The notes beneath the pieces are model-generated. The model was not told where the DNA came from, ran no database searches, and saw only the letters and a program-made list of their open reading frames with translations. A program made the translations under genes and the position numbers. A DNA stretch of 5,144 bases, taken from Rhodanobacter sp. Lineage in GTDB: Bacteria > Pseudomonadota > Gammaproteobacteria > Xanthomonadales > Rhodanobacteraceae. This document shows positions 1-5,144 of this stretch, in pieces. Position 1 is the stretch's first letter; every line of letters begins with the position of its first letter. Location: the NCBI GenBank assembly GCA_026193555.1, contig JAPHUU010000436.1:1-5144 (forward strand), read 5' to 3'.

Positions 1-1538
1 CATTCCGGCTTGACGTCCGGGTCGGCGGTAGTGGCGCGCCAGTCGGCGCTGGCCTGATCCAGCAGCGGATTCAGTTCGATCGGCTCGCCGAAGTTCAGCG
101 CCACATGGCCATAGTGCTGGCGCAACACCTTCAGACCACGCAGCAGGCCGAGCAGGGATTCCTTTTCCTTCGGCTGGCCGCTGAGCTCACCGGCGTAGGA
201 TTTTCCCTCCATCAGCTTCTCGTAGCCGATGTACACCGGCTGGAACAGTACCGGGCGGCGCGGTGCGCGCAGGAAAGCGCGTACCGTCATCACCAGCATG
301 CCCGCACGCGGCGCCAGCAGCCGGCCGGTGCGCGAGCGGCCGCCCTCGACGAAGTACTCCATCGGCACGCCGCGGTCGATCAGCTGCGCCATGTATTCCT
401 TGAACACCACCGAGTACACCGCGTTGCCGGTGAAACTGCGGCGCATGAAAAACGCACCGCCGCGGCGCAAAATCGGGCCGATCCCCGGCAGGTTCAGATT
501 GACCCCGGCGGCGATGTGCGGCACCACCACACCTGAGACATGCAGCTGATAACTGAGCAGCAGGTAGTCCGCGTGGCTGCGGTGGCAGGGCACGTAGATC
601 ACTTCGAAGCCGGGCGCGGCGGCGCGGGCCCTGTCGAAGTGGTGCATGGCGATGCCGTCGTACAACTTGTTCCAGAAATTGCGCAGCACGAACGATACCG
701 AGCGCACCACCGGGTGCGAGTAGTCGGCGGCAATCTCGAGCACCATCTTGTGCGCCTTGCGCCAAGCCTTGGCCGTGCTGATCTTTTCCTTCACCGCGCT
801 GGCGACGATCGCCGCGCGCACCGGTTCGGCATTCAGCACCGCATCGACCACGGTGCGCCGGTGCGACAGATCCGGCCCGATCACCACCGCGCGGATGCGG
901 TGGAAGTGGATTCGCAGTACCCGCGCGATCTTTCGGGTGAAGCGTTCGGATGCCAGATCGCCGGCCTCTTCGTCCAGCGCTGCCCGCAGCGAGACCGGCG
1001 TGGAGAACTGCACCACCGTGTCGCGTCCATTCAACAGCAGGGCCAGCAGTCGGCGGAAGCGGCCCACCATCACCCAGTTTTCCGAAAACAGCACGCGGAA
1101 CCAGCCGGAGTTGCGGGTTGGCGCACGCCCCACATAGATCGACACCGGCACCAGCTGGACGTCGCGTTCGGGAAAGCCTTCCAGCGAGCGCACCAGCTGC
1201 CGCAGCGATTCGTTCGGCGTGTGCCTGCGGATGTGCCCGAATACCCAGCCGTCGCGCCGCGCCAGTGCAAACACCGACCGCTTGCGGCGGGTGCCGGGCA
1301 ATGCCTGCATGGGTTGCGGCAGGCCGGCCTCGCGGCAGGCACGCTGCAGGATCAGCGCGTCGGAGAATCCGTCGCGCTCGATCACGTAGCAAACCGGCAC
1401 GCCGGCGCGCAGCAGCACGGCCGGCTCGGCGGGCTCGCGTCGAATGCGCACCCACGGCTGCAGCAGCTGCCCGGACAGGTTGAACCACCAGGGAGCACGC
1501 TGGCGGGCGGTGGAGTCCGTGGTGGAGATAGTCGGCAT
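1..1538 (-). CDS. plsB: Glycerol-3-phosphate 1-O-acyltransferase PlsB (N-terminal 512 residues, cut by window edge)
   Basis: PlsB is the membrane-bound enzyme that moves an acyl group from acyl-ACP or acyl-CoA to the sn-1 position of glycerol-3-phosphate, giving lysophosphatidic acid, the first committed step of phospholipid synthesis. Read from the ATG at 1538, the minus frame stays open for 512 codons to the window edge. All four acyltransferase blocks are visible: block I HRSHADY (319-325, catalytic His319 and Asp324 of the HX4D motif), block II GAFFMRRSF (361-369), block III FVEGGRSRTG (396-405) and block IV PVYIGYEKLMEG (434-445). The VQLVPVSIYVGRAP region (127-140) also fits the family. 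The E. coli enzyme is about 807 residues and block I there reads HRSHMDY, so the Met-to-Ala change at 323 is a small variation. Roughly the last 300-380 residues lie outside the window. The start is fixed by an in-frame TAG at 1548-1550, four codons upstream; no good Shine-Dalgarno sequence precedes it. Plus-strand and other-frame ORFs over this region are shadows. Confidence 0.96.
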   Translation of the reverse strand, partial: MPTISTTDSTARQRAPWWFNLSGQLLQPWVRIRREPAEPAVLLRAGVPVCYVIERDGFSDALILQRACREAGLPQPMQALPGTRRKRSVFALARRDGWVFGHIRRHTPNESLRQLVRSLEGFPERDVQLVPVSIYVGRAPTRNSGWFRVLFSENWVMVGRFRRLLALLLNGRDTVVQFSTPVSLRAALDEEAGDLASERFTRKIARVLRIHFHRIRAVVIGPDLSHRRTVVDAVLNAEPVRAAIVASAVKEKISTAKAWRKAHKMVLEIAADYSHPVVRSVSFVLRNFWNKLYDGIAMHHFDRARAAAPGFEVIYVPCHRSHADYLLLSYQLHVSGVVVPHIAAGVNLNLPGIGPILRRGGAFFMRRSFTGNAVYSVVFKEYMAQLIDRGVPMEYFVEGGRSRTGRLLAPRAGMLVMTVRAFLRAPRRPVLFQPVYIGYEKLMEGKSYAGELSGQPKEKESLLGLLRGLKVLRQHYGHVALNFGEPIELNPLLDQASADWRATTADPDVKPE

Positions 1539-1544
1539 CCGCGT

Positions 1545-1550
1545 ATTCTA
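1545..1550 (-). promoter_or_regulatory. Candidate -10 element for plsB (TAGAAT), implying a leaderless mRNA
   Basis: On the minus strand TAGAAT matches the sigma-70 -10 consensus TATAAT at five of six bases. Counting its last base (1545) as -7 places +1 exactly on the A of the plsB ATG at 1538. The absence of a Shine-Dalgarno sequence before this ATG agrees with a leaderless transcript. No convincing -35 hexamer sits 16-18 bases upstream, so the promoter call rests on the -10 alone. The first three bases of the hexamer also form the in-frame stop that bounds plsB. Confidence 0.4.
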
Positions 1551-1581
1551 CCGGCTGGGCGGTTCAGTCTCTCGCGATGGT

Positions 1582-1602
1582 GCCACCAGTGGCGCTGGTG
1601 GC
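1582..1602. repeat. Perfect 8-bp inverted repeat (hairpin) upstream of plsB
   Basis: GCCACCAG (1582-1589) and CTGGTGGC (1595-1602) are exact reverse complements around a 5-base loop, TGGCG. The hairpin is flanked by CGATGG copies at about 1575-1580 and 1603-1608. No T-run follows on either strand, so it is not a standard intrinsic terminator. It lies 44-64 bases upstream of the plsB start, so it could act as an operator or fold in any longer read-through transcript. Its role is unknown. Confidence 0.5.
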
Positions 1603-1703
1603 GATGGCCGGGGTGATGCTGCCGGCCGGCGCAGTGATCGGGCAGCGTAAGGGTCGCGATGGCAGGGAAACAAGGGCTGCGGGTCGGAGTTCTCCGGTAC
1701 CCC

Positions 1704-1738
1704 TCAAAGAAAACCCCGCGGGCCGGGGCCTCGCGGGG
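1704..1738 (-). terminator. Rho-independent terminator for minus-strand transcription
   Basis: On the minus strand the stem CCCCGCG (1738-1732) pairs perfectly with CGCGGGG (1720-1714) around an 11-base GC-rich loop. It is followed at once by TTTTCTTT (1713-1706). On the plus strand the stem is followed by AAATCC, so it works only in the minus direction. It lies about 160 bases beyond the phosphatase stop codon and 165 bases before plsB, so it should end phosphatase transcripts, or a separate short RNA, before plsB. Confidence 0.8.
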
Positions 1739-1828
1739 AAATCCGGCTGAGCCGGAAGGGAAATGGCCTTGCCTGCAAGTGTTTGGTCAGCAGGGGCTGG
1801 CAAATTCCATGTTACTGACTCGCCAAAG
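1706..1828 (-). ncRNA. Candidate small RNA between an FNR-type box and a terminator (hypothesis)
   Basis: This is an inferred gene, not a recognised family. If the FNR-type box at 1863-1876 works as a class II activator site on the minus strand (centre at -41.5), transcription would begin near 1828 and end at the T-run near 1706, giving an RNA of about 120 bases. The interval can fold: TTGCC (1803-1799) pairs with GGCAA (1773-1769), and CCGGCT-G-AGCCGG (1755-1743) is a perfect palindrome just before the terminator stem. Pyrimidine-rich TTTCCCTTCC (1763-1754) is complementary to Shine-Dalgarno-like sequence, as in many small RNAs that block translation. Against it, the -10 at class II spacing is poor (AGTATT or TATTGC, three of six). 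A second option is TTGCCT (1837-1832), 17 bases, TAACAT (1814-1809), starting near 1802, with the box then at about -67.5. The interval could instead be only the 3' untranslated region of the phosphatase mRNA. Confidence 0.25.
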
Positions 1829-1862
1829 TTCAGGCAATACTTTTCTTTTACTGCATAATGAA

Positions 1863-1876
1863 TTGATGTATATCAA
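1863..1876. promoter_or_regulatory. FNR/ANR/DNR-type binding site, perfect consensus
   Basis: TTGAT-GTAT-ATCAA matches the FNR-family consensus TTGAT-N4-ATCAA at all ten defined bases. FNR-type proteins of the CRP superfamily bind this palindrome and respond to oxygen through an iron-sulfur cluster, while DNR-type relatives respond to nitric oxide. It sits in A+T-rich intergenic DNA, 20 bases past the phosphatase stop codon and about 325 bases upstream of plsB, too far for a normal effect on the plsB -10. On the plus strand no gene starts for over 1 kb. The likeliest target, if any, is a minus-strand transcript ending at the terminator near 1706. A CATAAT -10-like hexamer (1854-1859, plus) next to it would allow a repression role, but it lacks a -35. 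Confidence 0.6.
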
Positions 1877-1896
1877 TATTATTTCGCAGTGCGGCG

Positions 1897-2796
1897 TCAT
1901 TGGTAGCGCAGCGCCTCGATCTTTTGTCGCCGACGCTCATCGCGCGGAGCGGTCCAGTCATTGTTGAACAACGACGGCTCCCATGCCCCGTAGGTGGGAT
2001 TGGGGAGCACAAACCAGCGGCTGCCGATCCACGCCATGTAGGGGGCCATCGCCCGTTCGCGACCCGCCGCGTTGTTCGCCAGCACGGTGACGAAATCGCC
2101 GATCTGGTCGCCGAACTGCATCAGCACCCGGTAGTGACGGCTGATCAGCTGACGGCGGCAGCTCTTCTGGCTGCCGATCTGCTCACAGCCGCGGACGAAG
2201 GTTCCCAAGCCCAGGAAGGCATCCGGCCCGGACACCGGCAGGCCGTCCAGCCGAAGGTTGGCCAGGGTGACCTTGTCCAGATCCTTGGCGCGGTTGGAAA
2301 CGTAGATCACCGCGATGCCATGCCTTGCCGCGAATCGGGTGAATGCGACCGCTCCGGGCAGCGCGTGGGCCTTTTGCTCCTTGCACCACGCGGCCCAGTC
2401 GGCCTCGTTGAACTCGCCGCCGCTGCGGATCAATCGCGCCTGATAGGGCGAGTTGTCCAGCACCGTCTCATCGATGTCGAGCACCACGGCGGGCCGCAGT
2501 CCCTTGATCGGCGCGATGCGGTCGTCTTTCGGCAGGGCATCCCAGTGGCGATCTTTCAGCGCAGCCAGCAGGCGCGACTGCGCGTCGTGATAGGTCTGCT
2601 GGAAGATCAGGTCGTGCTCGATCGCGGTCTGGCTCCAGACCACCGCATTCAGGTTGTCGTCCGCGGCGGTGACTGCGACAACTGGCGCGACCGGCGGGGC
2701 CACCGCAGGCACGGGCCGTGTCGCCTGGTGAGGCGCGCTGGCACATCCGGCCAGCAGGAGCAGACCCGCCAAGGAGGCGGACAGACGAAATGACAT
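1897..2796 (-). CDS. Acid phosphatase / 5'-nucleotidase, lipoprotein e(P4) family (HAD subfamily IIIB)
   Basis: Predicted outer-membrane lipoprotein that removes phosphate from nucleotides or other phosphomonoesters in the periplasm. In Haemophilus, e(P4) serves nicotinamide nucleotide and haem use; the substrate here is not known. The 299-residue protein starts with a lipoprotein signal peptide and lipobox LAGC, with lipidated Cys18; Ala19 at +2 does not suggest inner-membrane retention. A Pro/Val/Ala-rich tether (about 27-43) follows. HAD motifs are complete: motif I DIDET (Asp107 nucleophile, Asp109), motif II VSNR (166-169), basic motif III around KSCRRQ (211-216) and motif IV GDQIGDF (Asp230, Asp234). 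WFVLPNPTYGAWE (261-273) is another e(P4)-family signature. Length is normal for the family (about 270-300). The ATG is preceded by GAGG at 8 bases. Cys204 and Cys213 flank motif III and could form a disulfide. The gene diverges from the AI-2E family gene and is followed by an intrinsic terminator. Confidence 0.93.
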   Translation of the reverse strand: MSFRLSASLAGLLLLAGCASAPHQATRPVPAVAPPVAPVVAVTAADDNLNAVVWSQTAIEHDLIFQQTYHDAQSRLLAALKDRHWDALPKDDRIAPIKGLRPAVVLDIDETVLDNSPYQARLIRSGGEFNEADWAAWCKEQKAHALPGAVAFTRFAARHGIAVIYVSNRAKDLDKVTLANLRLDGLPVSGPDAFLGLGTFVRGCEQIGSQKSCRRQLISRHYRVLMQFGDQIGDFVTVLANNAAGRERAMAPYMAWIGSRWFVLPNPTYGAWEPSLFNNDWTAPRDERRRQKIEALRYQ

Positions 2797-2917
2797 GCGA
2801 AAAGCCTCGGCAACGTTCAGGCAGGATGGCTGAAGTTTACGACAGCGTGATGGCGGGGCTGGCAGCGATGGTGGGCGCCTGACAGACTGGCGCTTCCCAA
2901 CCCAGGCCGCTTCCTCG
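2797..2917. promoter_or_regulatory. Divergent intergenic region between the phosphatase and AI-2E family genes
   Basis: This 121-base gap must hold the promoters of both divergent genes unless they start inside coding sequence. For the phosphatase, TAAACT on the minus strand (2839-2834) is a four-of-six -10 candidate that would give a leader of about 30 bases, but no good -35 is visible. For the permease gene I see no convincing -10/-35 pair. No perfect operator-like palindrome stands out. Confidence 0.4.
2805..2808 (-). promoter_or_regulatory. Ribosome binding site of the phosphatase gene
   Basis: On the minus strand GAGG lies 8 bases before the ATG at 2796, a normal Shine-Dalgarno spacing. 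The frame is open further upstream, so this site and the signal peptide that begins directly at this Met are what decide the start. Confidence 0.65.
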
Positions 2918-3949
2918 ATGGATCCCGATCCCCGCGCTGCGCGTGAACTCCCGCTTGCGATCCGCGTCGCAAGCTATCTGCTGGCTGCGATGGCGCTGTT
3001 GATGACCCTCGGTCTGCACATGCTGCCGGCATTGCTGGCCGGTCTGCTGGCTTTCGAGCTGGTGCAGTCGATGAGCCCGCTGCTGGGTCAGCGCATTTCG
3101 GGCGATCGCGCACGGATGCTGGTGGTGGCGGTGCTGGGTGCGATCGTGGTGGGGCTGCTGATCCTGCTGGTTCTCGGTGCGATCAGCTTTTTTCGCAATG
3201 AAATCGGCAACCCGGCGCTGCTGTGGCAACAGCAGTTGATGCCGCTGGTGGAAAGAGCACGCCAGCAGTTGCCCGCGGTGCTGGTCAACAGCCTGCCCGA
3301 CAGCGTCGACGACCTGCGCGTGGGCGCCATCGAGCTGGTGCGCAAGCATGCGGCAACCTTGCAGATCGCCGGCAAGGGCGCGGTGCGGGGATTCGTGCAC
3401 ATCATCATCGGCCTGGTGCTGGGTGCGATCATCGCGCTCAGCCGCGCCCGGCCGGCCCACGAGGCGGGTCCATTGGCCGCGGCGCTGGGCCAGCGTTGCC
3501 AGCGGCTGGCCCAGGCATTCCACAACATCGTGTTCGCGCAGATCAAGATTTCGCTGATCAATACGGCGCTGACCGCGACCCTGCTGCTCGGCGTGCTGCC
3601 GCTGGTCGGCATTCACGTGCCGCTGGCCAAGACCCTGGTGGTAGTCACCTTCGTGGCCGGTCTGCTGCCAGTGGTCGGCAACCTGATCTCCAATACGGCG
3701 GTGACCATCGCCGGACTGTCGCTGTCGCTGTGGGTTGGTCTGACCGCGCTCGGCTTCCTGATCCTGGTCCACAAGCTGGAATACTTCCTCAATGCACGCA
3801 TTGTCGGCACCCAGATCCGCGCCCGGGCCTGGGAGCTGCTGATCGCCATGCTGCTGATGGAGGCCGCGTTCGGCCTGCCGGGCCTGATCGCGGCGCCGAT
3901 CTATTACGCCTACCTGAAGGACGAGCTGGAAGCGGCGAAGCTGGTCTGA
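2918..3949 (+). CDS. AI-2E family transporter (PerM/TqsA/YdiK-like integral membrane protein)
   Basis: Inner-membrane protein of the AI-2E transporter family (Pfam PF01594). E. coli TqsA has been linked to autoinducer-2 export and other members to ion transport, so the substrate here cannot be assigned. The 343 residues are close to family length (about 340-370). Hydrophobic segments are visible at about 14-33 and 35-52 (a close pair), 66-91, 157-175, 209-230, 236-256, 260-285 and 308-331. A less hydrophobic region at about 92-155 separates the third and fourth, as is typical. The best signature is the C-terminal half, with FVAGLLPVVGNLISNT (245-260), then FLILVHKLEYFLNARIVG (280-297) and a final GLPGLIAAPIYYAYLK (319-334). 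The ATG at 2918 has only a weak ribosome site (AGG about 11 bases upstream), but it gives the expected short hydrophilic N-terminus before the first membrane segment. It diverges from the phosphatase gene and converges on rep. Large minus-strand ORFs across it are antisense shadows. Confidence 0.92.
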   Translation: MDPDPRAARELPLAIRVASYLLAAMALLMTLGLHMLPALLAGLLAFELVQSMSPLLGQRISGDRARMLVVAVLGAIVVGLLILLVLGAISFFRNEIGNPALLWQQQLMPLVERARQQLPAVLVNSLPDSVDDLRVGAIELVRKHAATLQIAGKGAVRGFVHIIIGLVLGAIIALSRARPAHEAGPLAAALGQRCQRLAQAFHNIVFAQIKISLINTALTATLLLGVLPLVGIHVPLAKTLVVVTFVAGLLPVVGNLISNTAVTIAGLSLSLWVGLTALGFLILVHKLEYFLNARIVGTQIRARAWELLIAMLLMEAAFGLPGLIAAPIYYAYLKDELEAAKLV

Positions 3950-3964
3950 CCGTCCGGCACGGTC
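3948..3964. terminator. Possible weak terminator hairpin at the end of the AI-2E family gene
   Basis: GACCGT (3948-3953) and ACGGTC (3959-3964) form a perfect 6-bp stem with a CCGGC loop, beginning on the last two bases of the stop codon. What follows on the plus strand is only CTTCTG, not a T-run, so termination would be inefficient or would need Rho. A second imperfect GGGCG/CGCCC pair (3980-3984 with 3998-4002) lies nearer the rep stop codon. Confidence 0.3.
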
Positions 3965-4004
3965 CTTCTGCCAAGTGACGGGCGATCGTGTTCTTCGCGC
4001 CCGC

Positions 4005-5144
4005 TCAGCCGTCCGCCAGCATCGCGGCGATGCGGGCCATGTGCGACTCGGCGGTCTCGCGCGTGGCCTCCTTGTCCGCCTCCGGGTCCTTGCCCTGCCA
4101 GTGCAGGTCGTCCTGCGGCAGTTCGTGCAGGAAGCGGCTGGGCTGGTTGTTGTGGATGTCGCCGTAGCGTTTGGTCCTTGCCGACCACGACAGGGTCAGC
4201 AGTTCCTTGGCGCGGGTGATGCCGACGTACATCAGCCGGCGCTCTTCGTCGATGCGGCCCTCGTCGATGGCGCCCTCATGCGGCAGCGTGCCGTCTTCGC
4301 AGCCGACGATGAAGACGAAGCGGAACTCCAGGCCCTTGGCCGCGTGCATGGTCATCATGCGCACCGCATTGCCCGGCTCGTCGCGGTCGGCATGGCTGAG
4401 CAGGGCCAGCTGCGAGGCCAGGTCGCCGGCGCTGTTGCCGCCCTTCTGCATGGCGCGAAACCAGTCGGCCAGCTCCTTCAGGTTGCCGAGCTTGCGCTCG
4501 CGCACGCTGGTGTCCGGTGTGCTGGCGGCGATCTGCGCGGCGTATCCGGTGCGCTTGAGGATCAGTTCGACCAGATCCGCCGCGCTCTGGTGCAGCGAGG
4601 CGCTGCGCAGCTCGTCGAGCAGGCTGGCAAACGAGGCCAGTGCTGCCGCTGGGCGCGGCGTGAGCTGGCGCAGCACGCTGTCGCTGCGGGTGGCGTCGAG
4701 CAGCGACGTCTGCCGGCTCTGCGCGATCTGGCCGAGCTTCTCCAGCGTGGTCGCGCCGATCTCGCGCTTGGGCACGTTCACCACGCGCAGGAAGGCGGCA
4801 TCGTCGCTGGGGTTGGTCAGCAGGCGCAGGTAGCACAGCAGATCCTTCACCTCGGCGCGGTCGAGGAAGCTCAGCGCGCCGGTGAGGTGATAGGGAATGC
4901 GCGCCAGGCGCAGGGCCTTTTCCAGCGGGCGCGCCTGGAAGTTGCCGCGATACAGGATCGCCATGTCGTGCCAGCGCGCCTTGTGCTTTTCGGCCAGCGT
5001 GGTGGCGATCGCGGCGACCCGCTCGGCCTCGTGCTCGGCCTCCTTGCATTCCAGCACGCGGATCGGCGCGCCCTCGGGCAGGTCGCTCCACAGCTTCTTT
5101 TCGTGCAGGTGCGGGTTGTTGCCGATCAACTGGTTTGCCGCGCG
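4005..5144 (-). CDS. rep: ATP-dependent DNA helicase Rep (C-terminal 379 residues, start outside window)
   Basis: Rep is a superfamily 1A 3'-to-5' DNA helicase that travels with the replisome, strips proteins ahead of the fork and helps stalled forks restart. The minus frame enters from the right edge reading RAANQLIGNNPHLHEK and continues for 379 residues to a TGA at 4007-4005. The fragment covers roughly the second half of the enzyme (E. coli Rep is 673 residues). It contains motif IV around ILYRGNFQAR (63-72 of the fragment), the Rep-like LTNPSDDAAFLRVVNVPKREIG stretch (109-130), motif V MTMHAAKGLEF (264-274) and motif VI EERRLMYVGITRAKE (300-314), with the arginine finger in GITRA. The ending PSRFLHELPQDDLHW (335-349) agrees with Rep more than UvrD, which has a longer tail. 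Walker A and B motifs lie outside the window. The TTG at 5129 is internal, not a start. The last residues, MLADG, lack the basic end seen in E. coli Rep. Confidence 0.95.
   Translation of the reverse strand, partial: RAANQLIGNNPHLHEKKLWSDLPEGAPIRVLECKEAEHEAERVAAIATTLAEKHKARWHDMAILYRGNFQARPLEKALRLARIPYHLTGALSFLDRAEVKDLLCYLRLLTNPSDDAAFLRVVNVPKREIGATTLEKLGQIAQSRQTSLLDATRSDSVLRQLTPRPAAALASFASLLDELRSASLHQSAADLVELILKRTGYAAQIAASTPDTSVRERKLGNLKELADWFRAMQKGGNSAGDLASQLALLSHADRDEPGNAVRMMTMHAAKGLEFRFVFIVGCEDGTLPHEGAIDEGRIDEERRLMYVGITRAKELLTLSWSARTKRYGDIHNNQPSRFLHELPQDDLHWQGKDPEADKEATRETAESHMARIAAMLADG

Larger units (their letters stand above)
1539..1896. other. Gene-free gap between plsB and the phosphatase gene, with regulatory content
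   Basis: No convincing protein gene lies here. The half next to plsB is GC-rich and holds a strong hairpin (1582-1602) and a weaker GCTGCC/GGCAGC inverted repeat (1618-1623 with 1641-1646). The middle holds an intrinsic terminator for minus-strand transcripts. The half next to the phosphatase gene (1801-1884) has 59 A/T among 84 bases, about 70%, in sharp contrast to the GC-rich coding sequence around it, and carries an FNR-type palindrome. Short ORFs in the gap have neither family resemblance nor codon use like the neighbouring genes. Confidence 0.8.

Noticed and set aside
187..1488. 433-codon minus-strand ORF over plsB, rich in Arg and Ala
   Set aside because: It is a shifted frame of the real plsB gene, which is open to the window edge and carries all acyltransferase blocks; the shifted product has no recognisable motif and a composition typical of GC-rich shadow frames.
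540..1616. 358-codon plus-strand ORF antisense to plsB
   Set aside because: Shadow of plsB codon structure on the opposite strand; no family resemblance and rich in His, Gln, Arg and Val as antisense frames usually are.
1564..1803. 79-codon minus-strand ORF in the intergenic gap
   Set aside because: It runs straight through the intrinsic terminator and the palindromic repeats and has no recognisable motif or ribosome site.
1787..1810. 7-codon minus-strand ORF MEFASPC inside the candidate small RNA
   Set aside because: Too short to support and has no Shine-Dalgarno sequence; noted only as a possible leader peptide.
1763..1858. 31-codon plus-strand small ORF (MALPASVW... to TAA) preceded by GGAAGGGAA
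   Set aside because: The purine tract looks like a ribosome site but its GG core ends only two bases before the ATG, codon use is unlike the neighbours, and no promoter is evident. The tract is better explained as the complement of a pyrimidine-rich minus-strand segment. Not excluded, but not supportable.
1900..2793. 297-codon plus-strand ORF lying antisense to the phosphatase
   Set aside because: Almost exactly mirrors the phosphatase gene, which has a signal peptide and all HAD motifs; the antisense product has no recognisable domain.
2837..3772. 311-codon minus-strand ORF antisense to the AI-2E family gene
   Set aside because: Extremely rich in Gln, His and Arg, the usual antisense image of a Leu-rich membrane protein; the plus-strand gene has clear family signatures.
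4171..4833. 220-codon plus-strand ORF antisense to rep
   Set aside because: Ser/Arg/Ala-rich shadow opposite the well-conserved helicase motifs of Rep.
5127..5129. TTG as a possible start codon of a short helicase-like protein
   Set aside because: The same frame continues upstream to the window edge as RAANQ, matching the internal Rep sequence, so this is an internal Leu codon of a gene cut by the window.

Overview
The window looks like a stretch of core chromosome from a GC-rich gammaproteobacterium, most likely of the Xanthomonadaceae/Rhodanobacteraceae group. That placement is an inference from how the translated PlsB and Rep proteins compare with family members I remember; no database search was possible. 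It holds four protein genes: two are cut by the window edges and two are complete.

Layout. From the left edge to 1538 (minus strand) lie the first 512 codons of plsB, glycerol-3-phosphate acyltransferase, the first step of phospholipid synthesis. The reading frame has no stop before the window edge, and its four acyltransferase blocks are all visible. Positions 1539-1896 are a gene-free gap of about 360 bases that changes sharply in composition. It contains a stretch of about 70% A+T, a perfect FNR/ANR-type palindrome, and a clear minus-strand intrinsic terminator. From 1897 to 2796 (minus) is a complete outer-membrane lipoprotein acid phosphatase of the e(P4)/HAD-IIIB type. From 2918 to 3949 (plus), divergent from the phosphatase, is a complete AI-2E/PerM-family membrane protein. 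From 4005 to the right edge (minus), convergent with the permease, are the last 379 residues of the Rep DNA helicase.

The four genes are housekeeping or envelope functions and do not form an evident single pathway. plsB and the phosphatase point the same way but are separated by a terminator, and plsB appears to have its own promoter close to its start codon, so they are probably separate transcription units.

The most interesting part is the gap between the phosphatase and plsB. A textbook FNR half-site pair (TTGAT-N4-ATCAA) sits where no annotated gene starts, and a strong minus-strand terminator lies about 130 bases beyond it. The sequence between can form hairpins and carries pyrimidine-rich stretches complementary to ribosome binding sites. 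A small RNA controlled by oxygen or nitric oxide is a reasonable hypothesis, but the core promoter is weak and the case is unproven. No CRISPR array, insertion sequence, tRNA, rRNA or defence system was seen.
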